Of a stretch of 64,000 nt of DNA, positions 58,259-64,000 are shown in pieces. Below the pieces are notes generated by a model, which saw only the letters and a program-made list of their open reading frames with translations, made no database searches and was not told where the DNA came from. The DNA lies in the NCBI RefSeq assembly GCF_017982655.1, contig NZ_JABXYX010000008.1:1-64000 (forward strand), in the 5' to 3' direction. The stretch comes from Brasilonema sp. CT11 (lineage in GTDB: Bacteria > Cyanobacteriota > Cyanobacteriia > Cyanobacteriales > Nostocaceae). Each line of letters begins with the position of its first letter. Position 1 is the first letter of the stretch. The position numbers were made by a program, and so were the translations under genes.

Positions 58259-58667
58259 GAATCCAGTTTAAAGTAGGTAGGCGTAATTAATTCGTAGATA
58301 GCAGTAGTGCGAGCGTCTCGCTCGCGGGCAAGATGCCCGCACTACATTTTATATTTAATTAAACCCACTTACTAATTTGGTGAACTAACTCATAGAGGCA
58401 CTTAACAAAGATGGAGTAGGCAGCTATTCTATAAATAGCTTTGTTGAAAAGTAAGAGCAAAACAAAGAAATCACCGGGACAGATGAGTTTACCTTGGGAC
58501 AAGCAAAGAGTGACAGAATGTACTGAGGTTACGGAGGTAGCGGAAAAATTTATTCAAGCCAATGGCTATCATCTGCCTGTGCCAGGTATCCGATTCATGG
58601 AATGCTGATGACTTCGTGGTTTGGGGTGCTGTAATAAATCTTTATAAAATTCGGAAACACTTAGATG
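58259..58667. other. Spacer with nested hairpins and a short frame
   Basis: 58304-58345 is a dispersed repeat with an outer gtagtgc/gcactac stem and inner gcgagc/gctcgc and gcgggca/tgcccgc stems. A 41-codon frame at 58483-58608 (see separate entry) lies in the right part. Confidence 0.6.
58483..58608 (+). CDS. Possible 41-residue protein or gene fragment
   Basis: ATG frame encoding LPWDKQRVTECTEVTEVAEK then FIQANGYHLPVPGIRF. Composition is protein-like, but there is no ribosome binding site, and it may be the remnant of a longer gene. No family recognised. Confidence 0.25.
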   Translation: MSLPWDKQRVTECTEVTEVAEKFIQANGYHLPVPGIRFMEC

Positions 58668-61232
58668 TTACAGTTTACAAGTCGCAACGCGAGAAAAGAA
58701 GACCTCTACACCCCCGCGACCCGTCATCCAACTACTCCAACCCACTATTCTATCTGCATCTCTCATTATTTGATCACGCTTGGTAACCAATGGTAGCGAC
58801 CCTTTATACATCTTGGGGTTACTTTTTATACCCTTAATCACTTCTTCATCACTTCGTAAGTTACTTGTTATGTACGTAACTCTTGAGTCTCTTGTTTCAT
58901 TCTTGCTTGCCTTGTAATCATACCACCCAACTGCCTTAGCAAACCGTAAATAGTTTGTAACATTAAAGTCATTCGGGTCCATACGCAGTCGATTTTCAGT
59001 CCGTATCCATATTTCCTTTTGTACACCAAAGCCAAAACGTTTGTCTGAATTGAACCAAAGTTTGTCTATTCTTTGTAGGTCTGGACAAGAAAAACTCTTA
59101 ATACTGTCATCATCAAAATTTTCCTTTTTAGCTATGTTGAGCATGAGTTGGAGTGTTTGTCTATCAGCTTCAGCCCAGTTTTTAGCATTCAAAAAATATT
59201 TAAGTTGAGCATATAAATGTTCGGTAAGAGATCGTTCAACATCTTTTCTCAAATCTGATTCTGTATTATTTTTAGAGAGGACTTCAATTAAATCTAGATG
59301 AACAGAAGTGATATTTCCGTATGTAATGAACTGATTATCTTTGGTAAAGTCAGTTTCCTTTGGATGTTTATTTAAAATATTAAATGCTGTCTTGTAAGCT
59401 TTAATAGCTTGCTCATTTTTATTTGTTTGAGCTAAAAAACTGCCTTGAATTTTGTAGAACAATACTTGAATCTGTCGTAAGTCAGCTTCTTTCGCTTTTT
59501 TATCGGCTTCTGCTATGTGTAAATTTGTCTCGCTTTTCTCAATTTTCTCTTTTGCTTCTTTCGGTTTTTTCAACTGTTGATATGCTTGGGATTGAGCAGC
59601 AAATACTAGTGCTTGTTTTAAGGAATAATTATCAATGTTAAAAGATAAGGCAGATAGCCTTAGAGCTTCGTTGTAATATGAATTCGAGGAATTCTGATTT
59701 TCTAATTCTCCGGCTAGTTTATTTAATTGCTTAACAGCTTTAACTTCTTCCAAAGTTTCATTGAGTTGCTTTTTCGACAATAGCCCTACAGTTGCTGCTC
59801 CTAAAATTGCTACAATTACAACAACAACTCCAATACTAATTCGTCGTTGAGCTTTCTTATTAGCTTCCCTAAGCATTTTATTTCTTGACTCTGCTGCTTC
59901 TTTGTCTTTCCTTTCTCTCTCCAAAGCAGCTTTTTGTTCTGACGCAGCGATTTTCTCTTGAATTTCTTTCTCTTGGCTAGCAGCTAAATACTGTTTATCT
60001 TGATAACTTAAATTTTTCTCTTTCGCCCATTCAAGAGCTTCTTGTAATGCCTTGCCCCGCAATAATCGTGATTCATCAGTTCCTCCAGAATCTACCCAAC
60101 CACGGAAATTCTCTGAATATGGACGCAGGTTATTTAACTGAGTTTCAATCCAATTAAGGTCAAATATTTGTTGATAAATGCGGTTATAAACTTTTAACTT
60201 TTCCTGTCTTTTAACAACTAATCCCGATAACTGCAATTCATTGACTTCAATACTATTATTGCTAGCTATTTCTCCTTTTTTTCGAATTTGTTGATACAAT
60301 TCCAGCAGATAACTAGCGCGTTGCCCATGTGAAAGAATCCGATCTCGTATGGTTCGCAAGTGTTCTGGATCATCCTGAGATTCCCAGTTTTCAATAATCC
60401 TCGATGTTACTACTTCCCCAACTGAACGACGATTATCCTTAAAAGACTCCTCAACCATAAACTTACACAACTTTTGAGTCAGAAATGGTTGTCCACCTGT
60501 CCAATCTAAGATTGACTCCATGACTTGTTCGGGATTTGATACTATGCCTTGCAATCCGTTGATCAGCGGTTGGACTTCATCAATACGAAAACCATGCAGT
60601 TCAATTCCTTCTCCAATATTAAAAGGGGTTTGGGTTTTATCAGTTATCAAATCGCTGGGAGTCGCCACCCCCAACAAAGCAAACGTCAACCGCTCAAATA
60701 TCGGATTATCAACTCGTTGATTTTGAAAGAACCGAATCAGAGCAAAAAAATCATCCAGAGAAAAATCTTGACTCAGTACCCTGTCAATTTCATCGACAAA
60801 AATGACTATCGGTTGCTGAATTTTTTCCAGTAAGACTTCTTCGATAAACAATCTCAAGCACGTGACTGGATCTAGTATTGATTGTTTTTTTTGCCACCAT
60901 GTCTGCCAATCAAAATCAAATTTATCTTCCAACTGGCAACTTTCTACCAAACCGTAAACAATGCCCCCATACCACTGTGATAGTGTTACCTTGTGCTTAC
61001 CAATCCCTGTCAAATCTATCGCCGCACAGACAGTCCCTTCTGATTGCAACCGTTGCATCGTCTGCACCCGCAAGCTAGACTTACCCATCTGCCGGGAATT
61101 CAGCACGTAACAAAATTTCCCGGCTCGTAATTTTTGGTAAAACTCCTCGTCCGCTTCTCGGTGCACATAGCTCTTAGCATCAACCGGAAGACTTGCACCT
61201 AGTTGATAGAAGTTGGAACTGCTGGCTACCAC
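58668..61232 (-). CDS. STAND-like ATPase with transmembrane helix and C-terminal GUN4 domain
   Basis: 854 residues from a GTG start. AAA-like ATPase (about 15-330): P-loop NSRQMGKSSL, Walker B PIVIFVDEIDRVL, and LLGVATPSDLI. A helical winged segment is followed by a charged coiled coil (about 415-465), one membrane helix (about 466-490, ISIGVVVVIVAILGAATVGLL), and a TPR-like helical region. The GUN4 domain is at about 670-854: LKYFLNAKNWAEADRQTLQL, CPDLQRIDKLWFNSDKRFGF, GVQKEIW, NYLRFAKAVGW and a FFSRVATCKL end. GUN4 binds porphyrins. It is downstream of the CHAT gene; the CHAT stop TAA lies within its AAGGAG, so translation is coupled. Confidence 0.88.
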   Translation of the reverse strand: MVASSSNFYQLGASLPVDAKSYVHREADEEFYQKLRAGKFCYVLNSRQMGKSSLRVQTMQRLQSEGTVCAAIDLTGIGKHKVTLSQWYGGIVYGLVESCQLEDKFDFDWQTWWQKKQSILDPVTCLRLFIEEVLLEKIQQPIVIFVDEIDRVLSQDFSLDDFFALIRFFQNQRVDNPIFERLTFALLGVATPSDLITDKTQTPFNIGEGIELHGFRIDEVQPLINGLQGIVSNPEQVMESILDWTGGQPFLTQKLCKFMVEESFKDNRRSVGEVVTSRIIENWESQDDPEHLRTIRDRILSHGQRASYLLELYQQIRKKGEIASNNSIEVNELQLSGLVVKRQEKLKVYNRIYQQIFDLNWIETQLNNLRPYSENFRGWVDSGGTDESRLLRGKALQEALEWAKEKNLSYQDKQYLAASQEKEIQEKIAASEQKAALERERKDKEAAESRNKMLREANKKAQRRISIGVVVVIVAILGAATVGLLSKKQLNETLEEVKAVKQLNKLAGELENQNSSNSYYNEALRLSALSFNIDNYSLKQALVFAAQSQAYQQLKKPKEAKEKIEKSETNLHIAEADKKAKEADLRQIQVLFYKIQGSFLAQTNKNEQAIKAYKTAFNILNKHPKETDFTKDNQFITYGNITSVHLDLIEVLSKNNTESDLRKDVERSLTEHLYAQLKYFLNAKNWAEADRQTLQLMLNIAKKENFDDDSIKSFSCPDLQRIDKLWFNSDKRFGFGVQKEIWIRTENRLRMDPNDFNVTNYLRFAKAVGWYDYKASKNETRDSRVTYITSNLRSDEEVIKGIKSNPKMYKGSLPLVTKRDQIMRDADRIVGWSSWMTGRGGVEVFFSRVATCKL

Positions 61233-61245
61233 TTTTCAAAACTCC

Positions 61246-62919
61246 TTACAAGACGCGGCGGAAATACTCACGGTAAAGTTGGCAACGGGGTGTAACATAA
61301 TTATTATGTTTTTGTACCAACCCCAAACTGTGTAATTTATAGATAAGCATTGGATCTAATTCTACTTCTACATTTGAATTAACGACTCGTTTAAAACTTG
61401 TTTGCAGTTCTGGTACTGTTTGTAAAACTCCCAATAGAGATCGTAAGTGATTATTATAAATCCCTGCTTCTGTTGTCGCCGATTGTAATAAATTTTTGAG
61501 AGCGACTTTCCCCATTGCAATTTCATACATCGCCAACCGCAACAGGTAGGGGTGTCCTCCTACCATTGTCCCTAATTCTTCTAAAACAGCATCCGCATCT
61601 TGTATTCCGTGTTTTCTTATCAATTCTCTAGTCTGTTGTTGATTAAACTCTTCAAGTTCTACAGGTAATCCAGCATTAAAAGGAGATTGATGGACATCTA
61701 AAGGAATGTAAACTTCCGTCGAATGCGCTAGAACTAAATGTAGTTTTTTCCAAATATCAGAAGTTTTCCCTTTCTCATGCCAAGAACGTAACAATCCTAA
61801 AAAATCTTCCACCACTTCACTATAAGTAAATAATCTATCTACTTCATCTAAACCTAAAACTACATGTTGATTAATTTTAGCTAAAATATACTTCTTAAAA
61901 TAAGCTGTACAATTATCGTTGCTACCGAGAATGTTCAGATTCCATACTTCGGAAACCTTATTTTCCAGGTTTAGCTCATCACTAACCCTGACACAAAACC
62001 AACGTAAAAAGTTATCAAGATTTGTTAATATTGCTTTGTCTATACTACCCAAGTCTAAATAAACTGATTGCGCATTCTGTTGAGCAGCGTCAGCCATAAG
62101 CCTAGTCAATAAAGAAGTTTTCCCCATCAGTTTTGGCGCTTTAATCCGAATTAGGGAACCAGGCTTCAAGAGTGTTTCGTAAACAGACTTAATGCCATCT
62201 TGTTCTATATAAAAAGGTGAGATAAGTGGCACAGAGCCATCGGGATATTCTAATTCCATAACTGGAGAAGAGTTATATATATTATTTCCGTCAGTTGCTC
62301 GTTCAATATGTATACTTGTCGCTGGTTCCGGTTTTGGATTCTCAATCCATTCAAGTTTTCTTTTCAAGACTGGTATCTGCCCCTGTGAAACATCTTCCAT
62401 TTGAATGGCAACCAATCCTTCTTCAAAAGCCCTCTGAATAATATCAAGACTATCTGGATTTTCGTACCCTAGTCCATCATAAAATCCAATAGCAAATACA
62501 ATCGCTGCTTTGTCACCAATCGGCTGATTCATGCCGATTGTATAATTAATATGTTGGCTAATAGCCACTGCCGATTTTTCGGAATAACAGGCGTTAAGTA
62601 ACACACACTTAACATGATTGGCGTGTAGCTTAAATAATGCTGCTAATGCGAATGCTGAAACAGCTTTATGATTTCCCGAGTCATCTTCTAATGCTAAGCT
62701 GCCATCCTCCATTCCATGTCCACAAAAATGCACAATTTGAGGAAGTTCTTCTGCTAAAGCCCGACGAATATCTTGGGGGCGTACAGCAGTTCTAATTTTA
62801 ATTTCCCACTTATCTCTTTTGACTCCCCGTCTAATAGCTTCAACTATATCCCGAATTTCTTTATCCAAACGTAATCCCTCTGGGATTGCTGTCAAAATTA
62901 ATACTTTATCCAAAGACAT
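61246..62919 (-). CDS. CHAT protease-like domain fused to a STAND-like ATPase
   Basis: 557 residues. CHAT (caspase HetF-associated with TPRs) domain at about 1-185: catalytic His68 in IVHFCGHGMEDGSL and Cys111 in CVLLNACYSEKSA, both present. ATPase part (about 235-557): P-loop APKLMGKTSLL (near 261-271), Walker B VVLGLDEVDRLF (353-364), and a winged-helix-like end. Family reading: an ATPase-controlled protease that cuts an unknown partner on signal. GGGGAG nine bases before the ATG. It overlaps the upstream small gene by 14 bases and is coupled to the GUN4 gene. Confidence 0.9.
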   Translation of the reverse strand: MSLDKVLILTAIPEGLRLDKEIRDIVEAIRRGVKRDKWEIKIRTAVRPQDIRRALAEELPQIVHFCGHGMEDGSLALEDDSGNHKAVSAFALAALFKLHANHVKCVLLNACYSEKSAVAISQHINYTIGMNQPIGDKAAIVFAIGFYDGLGYENPDSLDIIQRAFEEGLVAIQMEDVSQGQIPVLKRKLEWIENPKPEPATSIHIERATDGNNIYNSSPVMELEYPDGSVPLISPFYIEQDGIKSVYETLLKPGSLIRIKAPKLMGKTSLLTRLMADAAQQNAQSVYLDLGSIDKAILTNLDNFLRWFCVRVSDELNLENKVSEVWNLNILGSNDNCTAYFKKYILAKINQHVVLGLDEVDRLFTYSEVVEDFLGLLRSWHEKGKTSDIWKKLHLVLAHSTEVYIPLDVHQSPFNAGLPVELEEFNQQQTRELIRKHGIQDADAVLEELGTMVGGHPYLLRLAMYEIAMGKVALKNLLQSATTEAGIYNNHLRSLLGVLQTVPELQTSFKRVVNSNVEVELDPMLIYKLHSLGLVQKHNNYVTPRCQLYREYFRRVL

Positions 62920-63103
62920 TACTGCTCGCTCCCCAATTGTTAGTGGAGGGGGTAACTAGATTAGGCTGATTGGATAGGGAATCTTCGTTTTGTTTTAGCA
63001 ATTGCTCAATTAGCTCAGTTATCACTTTACTCAAAATGATTCCACAAATAGCACAGGCTGCGTGAAATATCTTTTTTATATTGTTGGCGATACTAGTATG
63101 CAT
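62906..63103 (-). CDS. Small hydrophobic protein upstream of the CHAT gene
   Basis: 65 residues. An amphipathic to hydrophobic N-terminus (IKKIFHAACAICGIILSKVI) precedes an acidic/polar tail (LLKQNEDSLSNQPNLVTPST). Its stop overlaps the CHAT start by 14 bases, the usual sign of a translated upstream gene. No family recognised. It could be the membrane partner or the protease substrate of CHAT. Confidence 0.5.
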   Translation of the reverse strand: MHTSIANNIKKIFHAACAICGIILSKVITELIEQLLKQNEDSLSNQPNLVTPSTNNWGASSNVFG

Positions 63104-63825
63104 AACTTTTACAGATCTGAGGCTGCTTTGAAACAGTATCCAAACAAATTTACAAATGTATAAAATACTATTCCAGAATTGATACTATCAATTTCAGCTT
63201 GATTTTGATAGCCTGATTCATAGAGGAATCCGGTTTGATTTGGTGAACGAACTCGTAGGGGGAGGGAACGCTTAACAGGGAACAGGGAACAGGAAAGAAG
63301 AAATAAAGCTGTACCTAGCTTCGTCAAAACTCAAATAGGAATCCTAAGAGCGATCGCTCTTAGGATTGCTTTCCTCAGCACAATCTTGTACAAAATTGTA
63401 TATTTACTCACAATTGGTAATGTTACAAAAAAATTGCCATGAAGCAATGGGAGCGATCGCTCTGACTCACTGTAGAAACATAACTCCCTGAACCCACAAT
63501 CCGTCTTAACGGACTTGCGATACGCGCAGCGTCAAGCCAAGGGCTTATCGCCCGCGCCCCCCCAAATAGCATTTTCCGCGCCAACTGATTACTGACATTG
63601 GATACTCTCGCATCGCCACATCAATGGTCATAACGTCATACCGTGGATCAAATGATCGCCTGTTTTTAATTGGAATTAGCACTGCCAATTGGGTTGTAGA
63701 ATCTCATTTAGCTTCAAAGTTTTTGGAGGGTTGAAAGGCGCGCCAGTTTGAAGTTTTAGAAAATTTTCATAGGTAAATTAAAATGAGGTATGTGGTTCAA
63801 AACCACATGCCTCACTCTGAACTCA
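63104..63825. other. Spacer with repeats and a hairpin
   Basis: About 720 bases: gaacagggaacagg heptamer-type repeat near 63277-63293, HIP1 palindromes near 63350 and 63455, a repeat patch near 63515-63560, and a 13-base-stem hairpin (63785-63813). A 72-codon frame at 63109-63327 is repeat-derived. No gene supported. Confidence 0.55.
63785..63813. terminator. Hairpin just inside the transposon-end array
   Basis: gaggtatgtggtt pairs with aaccacatgcctc (one G-T pair) around a three-base loop. Confidence 0.5.
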
Positions 63826-63952
63826 GTCAGTGACATTAATTTGTTAACGGCTGTCAGGAGTCACCCGACGACATTAATTTGTTAAAACGACAGATAATAT
63901 GTTAATAACGACATTAATCTGTTAACGACGACAAATAATGTGTTATTCGACA
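63826..63952 (-). mobile_element. Tn7-like / type V-K CAST-type transposon end
   Basis: Five copies of a roughly 20-base unit (gacattaatttgttaacg and variants such as gacaaataatgtgttatt) start near 63832, 63870, 63889, 63910 and 63930. Read on the minus strand from 63952 the end begins TGT, with TTTGTCGTCG and TTAACAGATTAATGTCG blocks. From memory this closely resembles the TnsB-binding ends of cyanobacterial CRISPR-associated transposons. It stops eight bases from a tRNA 3' end. No transposase, Cas12k or CRISPR array is in the window, and I find no second end. Confidence 0.65.
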
Positions 63953-63960
63953 TCTATCAA

Positions 63961-64000
63961 TCGGAGCGGCGGGATTCGAACCCACGACCTCCACTACCCC
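63961..64000 (-). tRNA. tRNA-Pro (anticodon GGG), partial, cut by window end
   Basis: Read on the minus strand from 64000: anticodon GGG, then G37 and U38, anticodon-stem 3' strand AGTGG, a 5-base variable loop, T-arm GTGGG-TTCGAAT-CCCGC, acceptor 3' strand CGCTCCG and discriminator A. The 5' half lies outside the window. Confidence 0.85.

Noticed and set aside
63109-63327. 72-codon frame upstream of the CHAT module
   Set aside because: Its start region is the gaacaggga heptamer repeat; no conserved features.

Overview
The window looks like chromosomal DNA of a filamentous, probably nostocalean cyanobacterium. Evidence: abundant HIP1 octamers (gcgatcgc) inside and between genes; cyanobacterial genes such as ResB/CcdA cytochrome c biogenesis, the NdhF-NdhD-CO2 hydration operon, flavodoxin and CYP110-like P450s; long repeat-laden spacers with short tandem repeats (ttgaatt, gttccct); and many large STAND/caspase/CHAT signalling proteins. 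No genus can be fixed from the sequence alone. Genes are moderately spaced and most lie in short operons or stand alone.

Layout. 0.4-4 kb: hexapeptide acyltransferase, ResB (ccs1) and CcdA. 4-10 kb (all minus strand): cupin-like protein, pheophorbide-oxygenase-like Rieske enzyme, chlorophyllase-like hydrolase, Asp-box beta-propeller, kynurenine-monooxygenase-like flavoenzyme. 10-13.4 kb: TonB-like protein divergent from ExbB-ExbD. 13.9-19.8 kb: LCP cell-envelope protein, SDR dehydrogenase, GT4 glycosyltransferase, small membrane protein. 20-29 kb: NACHT-HEAT-caspase protein flanked by direct repeats, ketopantoate-reductase-like protein, two small membrane proteins, and an NB-ARC/TPR protein. 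29-35 kb: FAD oxidoreductase, membrane protein, penicillin/AHL-acylase-like lipoprotein. 35.6-40.9 kb: NDH-1 CO2-uptake operon. 41.6-47.4 kb: class I aldolase, flavodoxin, Mn-type SOD and lysS, with segmental duplications. 47.6-48.7 kb: HicBA and an RHH/membrane-protein pair. 48.9-52.7 kb: decayed mobile-element zone (methyltransferase remnant, MITEs, IS982 and IS630 remnants) around an animal-type lipase. 52.8-58.3 kb: transketolase-like enzyme and two P450s. 58.7-63.1 kb: a three-gene module with a small hydrophobic protein, a CHAT-ATPase protein and an ATPase-TM-GUN4 protein. 63.8-64 kb: a repeat array resembling a Tn7-like/type V-K CAST transposon end beside a partial tRNA-Pro(GGG).

How genes may work together. 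ResB and CcdA serve c-type cytochrome maturation. TonB/ExbB/ExbD would energise outer-membrane uptake. NdhF/NdhD and the CO2 hydration protein form the CO2-uptake arm of NDH-1. Aldolase I, flavodoxin and MnSOD look like a set of metal-sparing isoenzymes. The CHAT/GUN4 module, the NACHT-HEAT-caspase and the NB-ARC/TPR protein are conflict or programmed-death type sensors; their triggers are unknown. The most unusual items are the CHAT/ATPase-GUN4 module next to a transposon end, the HEAT-repeat caspase with an in-frame palindromic insertion, and a second copy of the aldolase locus flanks from which the coding sequence is cleanly missing.
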